Source: Thermodesulforhabdus norvegica (lineage in GTDB: Bacteria > Desulfobacterota > Syntrophobacteria > Syntrophobacterales > Thermodesulforhabdaceae). Taken from it: a stretch of 64,000 bases of DNA. The translations under genes were made by a program, and so were the position numbers. Shown in pieces: positions 53,610 to 62,982 of this stretch. Within the stretch, counting starts at the first letter, position 1, and the number at the start of each line of letters is the position of its first letter. The DNA lies in assembly GCF_900114975.1 (NCBI RefSeq), contig NZ_FOUU01000001.1, positions 62,001 to 126,000 on the forward strand, given 5' to 3'. The notes under the pieces are model-generated. The model did not search any database and was not told the DNA's origin. It saw nothing but the letters and a program-made list of their open reading frames with translations.

Positions 53610-53675
53610 CACCCTCGCTTCTTTGGTGCCCATTTTACAAGGTGCTCGCGAGGGTGGAAGTTCAAACCAAAGAAG
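53610..53675 (+). promoter_or_regulatory. Predicted pseudoknot in the rpsB leader, masking the Shine-Dalgarno
   Basis: Stem 1 is CACCCTCGC (53610-53618) with GCGAGGGTG (53648-53656), nine perfect pairs. Stem 2 is TTCTTTGG (53619-53626, in the stem-1 loop) with CCAAAGAA (53667-53674), eight perfect pairs. Stem 2's 3' arm overlaps the A-rich start of the AGAAGGAGG Shine-Dalgarno. This is an H-type topology. S2 autoregulation is known in other bacteria; the match to a known S2 leader was not tested. Confidence 0.7.
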
Positions 53676-53684
53676 GAGGTTTAC

Positions 53685-54509
53685 ATGGCGGTTGTTACGA
53701 TGAAAGAGCTTCTTGAAGCGGGTGTCCACTTCGGTCACCAAACGCGCCGGTGGAACCCCAAGATGAAACCCTACATCTTCGGTTCCAGAAACGGTATTTA
53801 CATCATAGATCTTCAAAAAACGGTAAGGCTTTTTCAGGAAGCCTACAATTTCGTGGTGGAGGCTACCGCTTCGGGAGAAACCGTTTTATTCGTCGGAACA
53901 AAGCCTCAAGCCCAGGACATCATTCGCGAAGAAGCCACCCGCTGCGGTATGTATTACGTTAACCGACGATGGCTGGGCGGCATGCTTACAAATTTTAAAA
54001 CCATCATGAAGCGTGTGGAAAGACTAAAAGAACTGGATGCAATGTTCGAAGACGGAAGCATTTCCAAATTTCCCAAGAAAGAAGTTTTGAAGCTTGCAAG
54101 GGAGCGAGAAAAGCTGGAGGCAAATCTTGGTGGTATTAAAGAAATGAAGCATCTTCCGGGGGTTGTTTATGTAGTGGACACCCCCAAAGAAAAGATTGCC
54201 GTGGCGGAGGCAAACAAGCTGGGAATACCCGTTGTGGCAATAATAGATACCAACAGTGACCCTGATGTAATTGACTATCCCATTCCCGGAAATGATGACG
54301 CCATCAGGGCCATTAAGCTTATCACATCGAGGATTGCCGATGCATGTATCGAAGGACGCAGACGCTATGAAGAATCTCTGCAGGCCGAAAGTGACAAGGA
54401 ACTCGAAGTCGAGCTCACCCCGGGCGAAAGCCTGAAAGAAGAAGGTGGGCCGGAGGTAGAAATCGTCAATCCCGTAGCAGATGAGGCGGATGTAGAGGAC
54501 GAAGAATAA
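53685..54509 (+). CDS. rpsB: 30S ribosomal protein S2
   Basis: The 274-residue protein shows the S2 start ([29 protein letters not shown]), [12 protein letters not shown], and [32 protein letters not shown]. The C-terminal 45 residues are acidic and low in complexity, longer than in E. coli. AGAAGGAGG precedes the ATG, within the predicted pseudoknot. It starts a long operon with tsf, pyrH and frr. Confidence 0.97.
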   Translation: MAVVTMKELLEAGVHFGHQTRRWNPKMKPYIFGSRNGIYIIDLQKTVRLFQEAYNFVVEATASGETVLFVGTKPQAQDIIREEATRCGMYYVNRRWLGGMLTNFKTIMKRVERLKELDAMFEDGSISKFPKKEVLKLAREREKLEANLGGIKEMKHLPGVVYVVDTPKEKIAVAEANKLGIPVVAIIDTNSDPDVIDYPIPGNDDAIRAIKLITSRIADACIEGRRRYEESLQAESDKELEVELTPGESLKEEGGPEVEIVNPVADEADVEDEE

Positions 54510-54535
54510 CCAACATAATGTCAGGAGGGATAACC

Positions 54536-55132
54536 TTGGCTGTCTCAATGGAAATGATAAAGGAATTGAGGGCGAAGACCAACGCAGGAATGATGGACTG
54601 CAAGAGGGCTCTGGAGGCCACGAATGGCGATATGGAAAAGGCCATCGATTACTTGAGGCAAAAAGGCCTTGCGACGGCCATGAAGCGGGCCGGCAAGGAG
54701 GCAAAAGAAGGCCTGGTACAGGCATACGTTCACGGCGGCGGAAGGATAGGAGTTCTTGTGGAGATCAACTGCGAAACCGACTTTGCCGCCAGAAGTGATG
54801 CATTCCAGGAATTTGCGAAAAACATTGCAATGCAGATTGCCGCAACGAACCCTCTGGGTGTGGAAAAGGAAGACATCCCGCAGGAAATCGTAGAGCGAGA
54901 AAGGGCAATCTACGAGGCTCAGGCGAGGGAAACTGGTAAACCCGAAAATGTGATTCAGAAAATCGTGGAAGGAAAAATGAGGAAGTTTTTTGAAGAGGCG
55001 GCTCTTATGGAGCAGCCCTTTATACGGGATCCCGACAAGACAATCCGTGATTATCTCAACGAGCTGGTAGCTCAGATAGGTGAAAAAGTGGTCATAAGAC
55101 GGTTTACCAGGTATCAGCTAGGAGAAGAATAA
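54536..55132 (+). CDS. tsf: Elongation factor Ts
   Basis: The N terminus has the EF-Ts pattern (MIKELRAKTNAGMMDCKRALEATNGDMEKAIDYLRQKG). The chosen start is a TTG behind CAGGAGGG; an ATG 18 bases earlier has no Shine-Dalgarno, and an ATG four codons later is also possible. At about 198 residues it is the short type, with one of the two EF-Tu-contact subdomains reduced. It exchanges GDP for GTP on EF-Tu. Confidence 0.95.
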   Translation: MAVSMEMIKELRAKTNAGMMDCKRALEATNGDMEKAIDYLRQKGLATAMKRAGKEAKEGLVQAYVHGGGRIGVLVEINCETDFAARSDAFQEFAKNIAMQIAATNPLGVEKEDIPQEIVERERAIYEAQARETGKPENVIQKIVEGKMRKFFEEAALMEQPFIRDPDKTIRDYLNELVAQIGEKVVIRRFTRYQLGEE

Positions 55133-55135
55133 GCT

Positions 55136-55879
55136 ATGGCGAAGGCGTCCGGAGGGCCGGTTTTTAAACGCGTGCTCTTAAAACTCAGCGGCGAAGCCCT
55201 TATGGGAAACCTGAGCTACGGTATTGACCCTCAAACCATTGACCGCATGGCGGCCGAAATTGCCTCTGTCCACAAGCTCGGCGTCGAGATTGCCATTGTA
55301 ATAGGCGGAGGAAATATATTCCGGGGAGTACAGGGCGCAGCTCAGGGAATGGAAAGGGCAACTGCTGATTACATGGGTATGCTTGCAACGGTCATGAATG
55401 CTCTGGCCCTCCAGCAGGCGCTGGAAAAACACGACGTGGCAACGAGGGTACAATCGGCAATAACGATGCGGGAGGTTGCAGAACCTTTTATAAGGCGCCG
55501 GGCTGTGCGCCATCTCGAAAAGGGGCGCATCGTTATCTTTGCAGCGGGCACAGGTCTGCCCTTCTTTACGACAGATACTGCCGCCGCGCTCAGATGCATC
55601 GAAATAGGTGCAGAAGCACTGCTGAAGGGGACAAAAGTGGACGGCGTTTACAGCAGTGATCCTGAAAAAGACCCCGGAGCAACCAGATATGCGCGACTGA
55701 GTTACACGGAAGTACTTGCAAAGAATCTAAAAGTCATGGATGCGACGGCCATCTCCCTTGCGCGAGACCAAAAAATTAAAATAATTGTGTTTAACGTTCG
55801 CGTTCCGGGGAATATTGAAAGGGTTATCAGAGGTGAACCCGTGGGCACAATCGTTGAGGAGGTGGGGCATGCTGAATGA
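55136..55879 (+). CDS. pyrH: UMP kinase
   Basis: The 247-residue protein has the bacterial UMP-kinase pattern: [22 protein letters not shown] and the nucleotide-binding [13 protein letters not shown]. It makes UDP from UMP. It starts 3 bases after tsf and overlaps frr by 11 bases. Confidence 0.96.
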   Translation: MAKASGGPVFKRVLLKLSGEALMGNLSYGIDPQTIDRMAAEIASVHKLGVEIAIVIGGGNIFRGVQGAAQGMERATADYMGMLATVMNALALQQALEKHDVATRVQSAITMREVAEPFIRRRAVRHLEKGRIVIFAAGTGLPFFTTDTAAALRCIEIGAEALLKGTKVDGVYSSDPEKDPGATRYARLSYTEVLAKNLKVMDATAISLARDQKIKIIVFNVRVPGNIERVIRGEPVGTIVEEVGHAE

Positions 55880-56426
55880 AATATATGAAGACGCGAGATC
55901 TCGAATGGAAAAGACCCTGAAAAACCTGGAAGGCGAGTACAAAAGGCTCAGGACCGGTCGCGCCTCTCCTGCTCTTGTTGAATCCATCAAGGTTGACTAT
56001 TACGGAACGGCCACACCTCTCAATCAACTGGCAACGATAACCATACCGGAACCCAGAACCATAATGATCCAGCCCTGGGATCAGAATGTCGTCTCCGAAG
56101 TGGAAAAGGCCATTCTCAAATCAGATCTTGGCTTAACTCCCAACAGCGACGGCAAAATCATCCGCATAAATGTTCCTCCTCTTACCGAAGAACGAAGGCA
56201 GGAATTGGTAAAACTCGTTAAAAAAATGGCAGAAGAAGCCAAGGTCGCTATAAGGAACATAAGAAGAGATGCCAACGAAATGATAAAAGATCTCAAAAAG
56301 GAAAAGCAGATTTCCGAAGACGAGCAATTCAGAGCTCAGGAAAAAGTTCAGAAAATAACCGATGAGTATGTAGAAAAGGTGGAGAAACTTCTGGAAAAGA
56401 AAGAAAAAGAAATTCTGGAGGTGTAA
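55869..56426 (+). CDS. frr: Ribosome recycling factor
   Basis: The 185-residue protein has the RRF signature [19 protein letters not shown] and [22 protein letters not shown]. Its start overlaps the end of pyrH by 11 bases behind GAGGAGG, so translation is coupled. RRF releases ribosomes after termination with EF-G. Confidence 0.96.
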   Translation: MLNEIYEDARSRMEKTLKNLEGEYKRLRTGRASPALVESIKVDYYGTATPLNQLATITIPEPRTIMIQPWDQNVVSEVEKAILKSDLGLTPNSDGKIIRINVPPLTEERRQELVKLVKKMAEEAKVAIRNIRRDANEMIKDLKKEKQISEDEQFRAQEKVQKITDEYVEKVEKLLEKKEKEILEV

Positions 56427-56428
56427 TT

Positions 56429-57202
56429 ATTTATTCCGGAAGTATTCCCCGACCGCAAAGCCTGGAAAACCTGCCCAGGCACGTTGCCATCATAATGGAC
56501 GGCAACGGGCGGTGGGCAAAAAAACGTTTTAGAAACAGGGTTTACGGGCATGAAGCCGGTATAGATTCCGTCAAGGCAGTAATAAAGTGCTGCCTTGAGT
56601 GGGGTATTCCTTACCTTACGCTGTATGCCTTTTCCAAGGAAAACTGGAAAAGGCCGTCATCGGAAATCCAGGCTTTGTGGCAACTGATGAAAAGGTTTCT
56701 TCACGCCGAACTGCCGGTACTTGTTGAGCACGGGGTGAGAGTGGTTCACATCGGGGATCGCGAAGGTCTCCCGGAGGACATATGCAGGCTTCTTGATGAA
56801 GCCGTGGAAAAAACCGCTTGTGGTAGTTCTCTGTATCTCCAGGTTGCTTTAAACTACGGAGGACGGCAGGAGATTGTAAGAGCCGTCAGGTTAATTGCCG
56901 AAAAGGTCAAATCCGGTGTTCTCGACCCTTCCGCCATTTCGGTCGAGACAATCAATACACATCTTTTTACCGGTGAAGTACCCGATCCGGATCTGCTGAT
57001 AAGGACCAGCGGAGAGTTTCGGGTGAGTAACTTTCTTCTATGGCAAATTGCCTATACCGAAATATACATTACCGACGTGCTGTGGCCGGACTTCAGGGAA
57101 AGAGAGTTCTTAAAGGCCGTTGAGGATTATCAGAGGCGAGAACGGCGCTTCGGCATGACCAGCGAGCAGGTCGAGGCCCGGGAAATAGCACACTTAAGCT
57201 AG
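56429..57202 (+). CDS. uppS: Isoprenyl transferase (undecaprenyl diphosphate synthase), likely AUU start
   Basis: The protein has HVAIIMDGNGRWAKK (Asp essential), then VALNYGGRQEIV, LIRTSGEFRVSNFLLWQIAYTE and WPDF. It elongates farnesyl diphosphate to the C55 carrier. The conserved block is 22 residues from any in-frame ATG upstream; the first in-frame ATG at 56495 is the M of MDGNG itself. No ATG, GTG or TTG lies between the frr stop and that ATG. ATT at 56429, seven bases after GGAGG, is the best candidate; CTG at 56462 is another choice. Confidence 0.9.
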   Translation: MYSGSIPRPQSLENLPRHVAIIMDGNGRWAKKRFRNRVYGHEAGIDSVKAVIKCCLEWGIPYLTLYAFSKENWKRPSSEIQALWQLMKRFLHAELPVLVEHGVRVVHIGDREGLPEDICRLLDEAVEKTACGSSLYLQVALNYGGRQEIVRAVRLIAEKVKSGVLDPSAISVETINTHLFTGEVPDPDLLIRTSGEFRVSNFLLWQIAYTEIYITDVLWPDFREREFLKAVEDYQRRERRFGMTSEQVEAREIAHLS

Positions 57203-57207
57203 CCACT

Positions 57208-58035
57208 ATGAACTACGACAGCAACCTCATAAAACGTTGGTCCACGGGGCTTCTAATAGCCTTACCGATTGTTCTGCTGATTTTCTCGGGCTCTACCTAT
57301 CTTTTTTACGTGGCCGTCTCAATAGCCGCCCTCATTGGTTGCCACGAATATCTCACAATTATCTCCTATGCGCAGCGGGATCGGGTTAAAACCTTGATTT
57401 TTTCGGCGCCGGTCATGATATTTCCCACTGCCGCTTTCCTCGGTGGAGAAAGGGGGTTACACTGCGCGCTATGCCTGGGCCTTTTTGCAATATTTTGCTG
57501 GTGCCTTTTTACGGATCCTTTAAGCAGGGAAAGACGAAATCAGGCCGTGGATCTTTTACTGGCCTGGATTTATACGGGCTATCTTCTTGCCTTTGTCCTG
57601 CTTTTTGAAACAAACGGAATCCCCTATCGAAGCTTAATCTTTTACGTGCTGGCAACGGTGGTAGCCAACGATGTGGGAGCTTTTTTTTGCGGCAGGAAAT
57701 TCGGAAAGCGACTTCTCTTTCCTTCTGTAAGCCCGAAGAAAACCTTAGAGGGAGCCGTTGGCGGGACCGTTGCTTCTTTGTCCGTCGGAACAATAGTGGC
57801 GGTAGTTCTCATTCCGGATTTCGGTCTTTTAGAAGCCCTGGTTACTTCAGCAGTGGTAAGTATCACCGCTCCTTTAGGAGACCTAATTGAATCCATGATA
57901 AAGCGACAACATGGAGTGAAGGATTCGGGTGTAATTTTGCCCGGTCACGGTGGTCTTCTGGACAGACTGGATAGTTTGCTCTTTTCTTTTCCCTCTGTGT
58001 GGATTTTATGGCAGTTCTGGAGCAAAATTTCATGA
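57208..58035 (+). CDS. cdsA: Phosphatidate cytidylyltransferase
   Basis: An integral membrane protein with about seven hydrophobic segments. It has the CdsA signature near the end (SPKKTLEGAVGG and ...VKDSGVILPGHGGLLDRLDSL). It makes CDP-diacylglycerol from phosphatidate and CTP for phospholipid synthesis. It overlaps dxr as ATGA. Confidence 0.95.
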   Translation: MNYDSNLIKRWSTGLLIALPIVLLIFSGSTYLFYVAVSIAALIGCHEYLTIISYAQRDRVKTLIFSAPVMIFPTAAFLGGERGLHCALCLGLFAIFCWCLFTDPLSRERRNQAVDLLLAWIYTGYLLAFVLLFETNGIPYRSLIFYVLATVVANDVGAFFCGRKFGKRLLFPSVSPKKTLEGAVGGTVASLSVGTIVAVVLIPDFGLLEALVTSAVVSITAPLGDLIESMIKRQHGVKDSGVILPGHGGLLDRLDSLLFSFPSVWILWQFWSKIS

Positions 58036-59216
58036 TGGGAAACACAGCAAAAAAGAACCTGGTCATACTGGGATCAACCGGTTCCATAGGCAGATCGACG
58101 CTCGACATCGTTTCCAGGTTCCCCGATCGCTTTAAAGTGCTCGCTCTTGCCGCAGGGAAAAATGTAGAGCTTTTGGCCGAACAGATTCGTATGTTCAGGC
58201 CGCAATATGCCGTTATCAAAGACGAAAAAGACATTCCCAGGTTAGCCAGGCTACTGGATTCGGAAGCTTTACAGGTAAAATTGCTTTCAGGCACCGATGG
58301 ATACAGGCACATTGCCGCTCTTCCGGAAGCAGACCTTCTGGTTTCGGCTATCGTGGGCGCTGCGGGGCTTCTTCCTACCTACGATGCCGTAAGAGCCGGA
58401 AAAACGATAGCACTGGCCAACAAAGAGACTCTAGTTATAGCGGGAAAGATAATAACTTCAGAAGCCAGAAAGTCAGGAGCATCCATTTTACCCGTGGACA
58501 GTGAGCACAACGCAGTCTTTCAGGCTCTTCAGGGGCATAGAAAAGACGACGTGAAGCGAATTATTCTTACCGCCTCGGGAGGCCCTTTCTACAACTGGCC
58601 TCGTGATAAAATCGAAAAAGCATCACCGGATCAGGCCCTTAAGCACCCTAACTGGTCTATGGGAGCCAAGATAACTATAGATTCCGCCACTCTTATGAAC
58701 AAGGGCCTTGAAATAATAGAAGCTCACTGGCTTTTTGAAATGCCACTGGAACGGATAGCCGTTGTTATTCATCCGGAAAGCATTATTCACTCAATGGTTG
58801 AATACATAGACGGATCGGTAATCGCCCAGATGGCAATCCCCGACATGCGAATACCCATAGCTTATGCCTTATCGTTTCCCGCCCGTTTAAAAATAGACCT
58901 GCCCATTTTGGACTTAATAGAGCTTTCCAGGCTCTCTTTCCTTCCACCGGACGAAGAAAGATTTCCCTGTCTCAGGCTGGCACGAGAGGCCTGTGCCAGA
59001 GGAGGCACATACCCTGCGGTACTGAATGCGGCCAATGAAGTGGCCGTTCAGGCATTTCTGGAAAAAAGGATCGGCTTTTATGATATTCCCGAGGTCATAC
59101 AAAAAACCCTGGAAAAACATGGCGGAGAAGCTTTAGAATCTCTCGAACAGGTCCTTGAAACAGATAAATGGGCAAGGGAGGTCTCGGCTTCGATCATAGC
59201 TGAAAAAAGGAGATGA
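58032..59216 (+). CDS. dxr: 1-deoxy-D-xylulose-5-phosphate reductoisomerase
   Basis: The 394-residue enzyme has the NADPH loop ILGSTGSIGRSTLDIV, ALANKETLV and LPVDSEHNAVFQAL, plus TMGAKITIDSATLMNKGLE-like metal-site residues. It makes MEP in the non-mevalonate isoprenoid route, which feeds UppS encoded two genes upstream. ATG at 58032 overlaps the cdsA stop as ATGA. Confidence 0.96.
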   Translation: MMGNTAKKNLVILGSTGSIGRSTLDIVSRFPDRFKVLALAAGKNVELLAEQIRMFRPQYAVIKDEKDIPRLARLLDSEALQVKLLSGTDGYRHIAALPEADLLVSAIVGAAGLLPTYDAVRAGKTIALANKETLVIAGKIITSEARKSGASILPVDSEHNAVFQALQGHRKDDVKRIILTASGGPFYNWPRDKIEKASPDQALKHPNWSMGAKITIDSATLMNKGLEIIEAHWLFEMPLERIAVVIHPESIIHSMVEYIDGSVIAQMAIPDMRIPIAYALSFPARLKIDLPILDLIELSRLSFLPPDEERFPCLRLAREACARGGTYPAVLNAANEVAVQAFLEKRIGFYDIPEVIQKTLEKHGGEALESLEQVLETDKWAREVSASIIAEKRR

Positions 59217-59226
59217 TTTCTGTCTG

Positions 59227-60321
59227 ATGAGCACCGTATTTTACGCAGCCATAGTACTGGGTATTTTAATCTTCGTGCACGAATTGGGTCATTTTGCTGT
59301 GGCAAAATGGTCAGGCGTGGTAGTGGAAAAATTCTCCATAGGCTTTGGACCGGCCCTGTTGTCGCGCAGGAAGGGAGAGACAGAATACTGCATAGCCGCC
59401 GTTCCTTTTGGAGGCTATGTGAAAATGCTGGGAGAAGATTCCCTGGAAGACATCCCGCCGGAGTTTCATGACCGTACCTTTTTGTCTCAGCCTTTGTACA
59501 AGCGGTTTCTCATAGTAGCGGCCGGCCCATTAATGAATCTTTTGCTGGCAATCCTGTTGTTCTTCATCGTTTTTGCCCTTGCAGGAGTAACCCGTTTAAT
59601 GCCCGAAGTGGGCGAGATCCAGCCTGGATCCCCTGCAGAAGCCGCCGGGCTAAAAAAGGGTGATCTCATAGTAAGAATAAACGAAACCCCGGTATCGTCG
59701 TGGGAAGAGCTCGCAGATTCCATTTCAAAGTGGAAGCCCGGCAATGAACCGTTGAAAATCGTGGTTTTGAGGAGTGGCGAATATCTGGAGTTCCGGGTCA
59801 CTCCTACGTTCAGGGAAATAAAAAATCTCTTTGGCGAGCCCGTGACCAGGCCCGTCATCGGTATTACGGCATCGGGAAAGGTTGAACTCAAAAAGGTCGG
59901 TATATTAAAAGCAGCGATTCAAAGTATCGTCCAGACAATTGTCGTTTGCAAACTGTTCTTCGTAACGGTTGTAAAGCTAATCCAGCGCATAATACCTTTT
60001 GAGACCCTTGGAGGCCCTATATTAATCGCACAGATGGCCGGTCAGCAGGCGCAAGAAGGCTTCTTCCCTTTTATCGCCTTCATGGCACTTATAAGCGTGA
60101 ACCTGGCGGTTATAAACCTTCTTCCCTTTCCCGCACTTGACGGCGGGCACCTGCTCCTGTTCACCATCGAAGCAATAACAGGACGCAGGTTTCATCAAAA
60201 GGCTCTTGAGTGGATACAGAAGATAGGCCTGGCTTTTCTCATTATTCTCATGATAGCCGTCTTTTATAACGATCTGGTGAGAATATTTCCGTCGCTACCG
60301 GACCTGGTGAGAAACAGATGA
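59227..60321 (+). CDS. rseP: Site-2 protease RseP
   Basis: The 364-residue membrane metalloprotease has HELGHF near the N terminus, one PDZ domain (about residues 110-190) and a C-terminal LLPFPALDGGH metal site. It cleaves anti-sigma factors or other membrane proteins. E. coli RseP has two PDZ domains; one visible PDZ here fits shorter relatives. It overlaps tsaB by 4 bases. Confidence 0.94.
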   Translation: MSTVFYAAIVLGILIFVHELGHFAVAKWSGVVVEKFSIGFGPALLSRRKGETEYCIAAVPFGGYVKMLGEDSLEDIPPEFHDRTFLSQPLYKRFLIVAAGPLMNLLLAILLFFIVFALAGVTRLMPEVGEIQPGSPAEAAGLKKGDLIVRINETPVSSWEELADSISKWKPGNEPLKIVVLRSGEYLEFRVTPTFREIKNLFGEPVTRPVIGITASGKVELKKVGILKAAIQSIVQTIVVCKLFFVTVVKLIQRIIPFETLGGPILIAQMAGQQAQEGFFPFIAFMALISVNLAVINLLPFPALDGGHLLLFTIEAITGRRFHQKALEWIQKIGLAFLIILMIAVFYNDLVRIFPSLPDLVRNR

Positions 60322-61049
60322 AGATCCTGGCAGCAGATACTTCAACGATGACGGGCTCACTGGCCCTGGTAGAATTCAACGGTAACGACGATGGAACTGT
60401 CCTCTTTGAAGAGAGCATCACGTCTCAGGTAACTCACAGTCGCCGTCTTCTGGCCCATATTGATTATCTGTTAAAAGAGATTGGCCTTTCAATATCGGAT
60501 GTTGACGGCTTTGTAGTTGGGACGGGCCCGGGAAGCTTCACCGGTATCCGCATAGGAGTAACGACATTTAAGAGCCTTGCCTGGGGGTTAAGAAAACCCG
60601 TGAAGGGCATTCCCTCCCTTGATGCCCTTGCCCGTCAGTTCTCATTTTTCAGAGGGCTTATATGCCCTGTGGTTGACGCCCGTAAAAAGGAATTTTACTG
60701 GGCCCTTTACGAAGGAAGCGGTCAGGGGACGGTTTCAAGAACCACCGAGTACTCTGTAACATCGGCGGATCTTCTGATCACCGCGATTGACGATTTTGAA
60801 GGCGAAATTGTTCTCTGCGGGAACGGGTGCTCTGTGATCGGCGAATACTTAACGGCAGAACTCGGTGGACGCGTTTATAAAGCTCCACCGGAATTCAATA
60901 TAATCCGTGCCGTTCATCTCGCAGCGGCGGCGTTACCGGATTTCATCAATAATTCAACAGACGATCCCGTAACGCTAACGCCCTGTTACGTAAGGCCTTC
61001 CGAAGCGGAACTGGCAAATCCAGACATTAAGATACCTCAATCAAAATGA
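60318..61049 (+). CDS. tsaB: tRNA threonylcarbamoyladenosine biosynthesis protein TsaB
   Basis: The 243-residue protein begins MKILAADTSTMTGSLAL and has VVGTGPGSFTGIRIGVTTFKSLAWG, the TsaB pattern of the ASKHA fold. It helps TsaD and TsaE make t6A37, the substrate of TrmO also in this window. Its start overlaps rseP as ATGA, and its end overlaps the next gene as ATGA. Confidence 0.93.
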   Translation: MKILAADTSTMTGSLALVEFNGNDDGTVLFEESITSQVTHSRRLLAHIDYLLKEIGLSISDVDGFVVGTGPGSFTGIRIGVTTFKSLAWGLRKPVKGIPSLDALARQFSFFRGLICPVVDARKKEFYWALYEGSGQGTVSRTTEYSVTSADLLITAIDDFEGEIVLCGNGCSVIGEYLTAELGGRVYKAPPEFNIIRAVHLAAAALPDFINNSTDDPVTLTPCYVRPSEAELANPDIKIPQSK

Positions 61050-61693
61050 AAGGAAGTTCGGCTATATCGGTCAAAAAGCTCAGAACTGCCCGACTGCTGG
61101 GGGTATTTAAAAGGCCAAACCTTCGGGTAACGATCGCCCACAATTTTTTCCCGATTTCCTTCCTGATGAAAGGCATTGTTTATCTGGCGTCGCAGGGCGT
61201 AATGTTAAAAAGAGGGAAGAGGGCAGTCAAAAGGGTAGAATTTATACTTGTGGAGCGGACCAATCTCTTCAGGGAAATGACAGCTATCGGGGAGAACACG
61301 CTGTCATTTACGGACTCCTTCGATGGAGAAGATAACGATTACTGTATCAGGTGCGGTAAATGTTGCTTTTTTATCGCCGGTTACCCGGATTTTCCCGACA
61401 ATTGGCCCTTTCCCAACGATTGGAAGCTGTGGTTTTCCGAGGGATGCGGGTACGGTCAGGTATTCTGCCCTTTTCTTTTTGAAGAAAACCCGGCGGGGAA
61501 AGCACGCTGTGCCGTTTACCCTTATCGTCCTGTAGTTTGCAGGCGTTTCGGCAGCGAAGAGTGTGAATACCTGCTTGAAGGAAGTGCCTCGGAGGAAAAT
61601 AAAAACCGACCTGTGCTAATACAGAGATTTACAACATTAATGCGAAGAAACAACGCCGGTTTAACATTGCCTTCCAGGTTCCGCAGGAATTAG
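61046..61693 (+). CDS. YkgJ-family cysteine-cluster protein
   Basis: The middle has CIRCGKCCFF followed by CPFLFEE, then CAVYPYRPVVCRRFGSEEC, the YkgJ-type metal-binding layout. The first about 90 residues are basic and unrelated to that motif. It overlaps tsaB by 4 bases (ATGA). Its function is unknown, probably Zn or Fe-S linked. Confidence 0.78.
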   Translation: MKGSSAISVKKLRTARLLGVFKRPNLRVTIAHNFFPISFLMKGIVYLASQGVMLKRGKRAVKRVEFILVERTNLFREMTAIGENTLSFTDSFDGEDNDYCIRCGKCCFFIAGYPDFPDNWPFPNDWKLWFSEGCGYGQVFCPFLFEENPAGKARCAVYPYRPVVCRRFGSEECEYLLEGSASEENKNRPVLIQRFTTLMRRNNAGLTLPSRFRRN

Positions 61694-61702
61694 GAAGCTA
61701 CC

Positions 61703-62347
61703 GTGATTGTTATGAAATGTTTTTTCAGAAACCACAGCTTTTCAATTGAAGGTACTTCAATCGGAGGTTTTGAGGGAACAGACTACCGAATAAGGTACAG
61801 GCGGGGAATTTTACCCGTGCTCATTATGGCACCTCACGGGGGGCTAATTGAACCCGGAACTTCAGAGCTTGCCGATGCAACGGCAGGCGAAGATTTCTGG
61901 TTTTACGCCTTTGAAGGGATCAGAGCAGCAGAAAACTATTCCAGGCTTCATATTCCCAGCACACTTTTTAACGAACCCCGGTGGCTGACCGTATCCCGTA
62001 AAGTTTATACAACCATCGCCATTCACGGAATTCGCGGAAGTGAATTTGACCCAATAGTCGTTGGAGGCCGTGACCTTGAGCTGTCACAAAAGATTGTACT
62101 TCTTCTTAAAGATTCCGGGTTTAACGCCATTAGATGTCATTGTGGTCCTATCGGTGGAATGAGTAAAAGGAACGTCGTTAATAGAAATCTCACCGGTTCC
62201 GGAGTTCAACTGGAAATACCGCGGGGACTTAGAGACTCCTTTTTGAGGCCGAATGATATAATGTTAAAATTGGCAGGCCTGGTTAGAACGGCCATATTCG
62301 GCCGGTTTAGATCAAAAACGATAAAAGAGACGGAGGTACCCTCTTGA
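61703..62347 (+). CDS. Gamma-polyglutamate hydrolase-like protein (phage-type family)
   Basis: MAPHGGLIEPGTSELADA and the following TTIAIHG match the poly-gamma-glutamate hydrolase family first known from phages that attack Bacillus capsules. The His/Glu ligands of the zinc site are present. The start is GTG at 61703 or ATG at 61712. It has no signal peptide, so a cytoplasmic peptide or gamma-glutamyl substrate is possible. No other phage gene is near. Confidence 0.72.
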   Translation: MIVMKCFFRNHSFSIEGTSIGGFEGTDYRIRYRRGILPVLIMAPHGGLIEPGTSELADATAGEDFWFYAFEGIRAAENYSRLHIPSTLFNEPRWLTVSRKVYTTIAIHGIRGSEFDPIVVGGRDLELSQKIVLLLKDSGFNAIRCHCGPIGGMSKRNVVNRNLTGSGVQLEIPRGLRDSFLRPNDIMLKLAGLVRTAIFGRFRSKTIKETEVPS

Positions 62348-62982
62348 AAAACATAGATTTTGTGGGCCTGTGGTGTCTTATTTGTGCCTTCGTGCTTTTC
62401 TGTAGCACGCCCGTAGTAGGTCGTGCCGAGGAAAGTTCGGTCATTGTTGAAAAAAATCTCTTTTCTCCTGACCGAAAGCCGCCTGAACAATCCACAACGT
62501 CGGAAATCAACACCTCCGAGCCCTTTGAAAACGAAGATCTACAACTTTATGGAATAATCATATACGAAACGCCCCGGGGTCTTGAGAAAAAAGCCATCCT
62601 GAGTGTGAACAAAAAATTCCTGCCTCCTGACATCGAAGACAGGTATCTATTCGTTAAAGAAGGCGAATCAATCGGACCTTTTAAGGTGGTCAGTATAGAA
62701 AAGAACAAAATATCCGTGGAATACTCTGAAAAATCCTATGTCATCTCTCTTTATTCTCCGGCAAAAAAGAACACTTCACCGCCACCGCCAATTCCTGCGC
62801 CCCTGCAACCGCACCCGTCTGAAAAAGAAAAATCGGAGCCCGCCAGAGAGGGAAGGATTTCTTTTGAAGAATTCAAGCGACTGAGCCCTGAAGAAAAAGA
62901 AAAGCTGATCGAAAGAATGAAGCAAGCATTTGTTGAGCGAATGGAAAAGATGTCAGAGAAGGAATCAAAAAATGAAAAGTGA
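62344..62982 (+). CDS. Exported protein, GspC/PilP-like
   Basis: An N-terminal signal anchor (LWCLICAFVLFCSTPVVG) is followed by KNLFSPDRKPP and a DLQLYGIIIY strand pattern as in GspC/PilP homology regions, then a Pro-rich stretch and a charged C-terminal helix. It could join a secretion or pilus machine, but no partner lies next to it. Its start overlaps the previous gene by 4 bases and its end overlaps nagZ by 11. Confidence 0.65.
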   Translation: MKNIDFVGLWCLICAFVLFCSTPVVGRAEESSVIVEKNLFSPDRKPPEQSTTSEINTSEPFENEDLQLYGIIIYETPRGLEKKAILSVNKKFLPPDIEDRYLFVKEGESIGPFKVVSIEKNKISVEYSEKSYVISLYSPAKKNTSPPPPIPAPLQPHPSEKEKSEPAREGRISFEEFKRLSPEEKEKLIERMKQAFVERMEKMSEKESKNEK

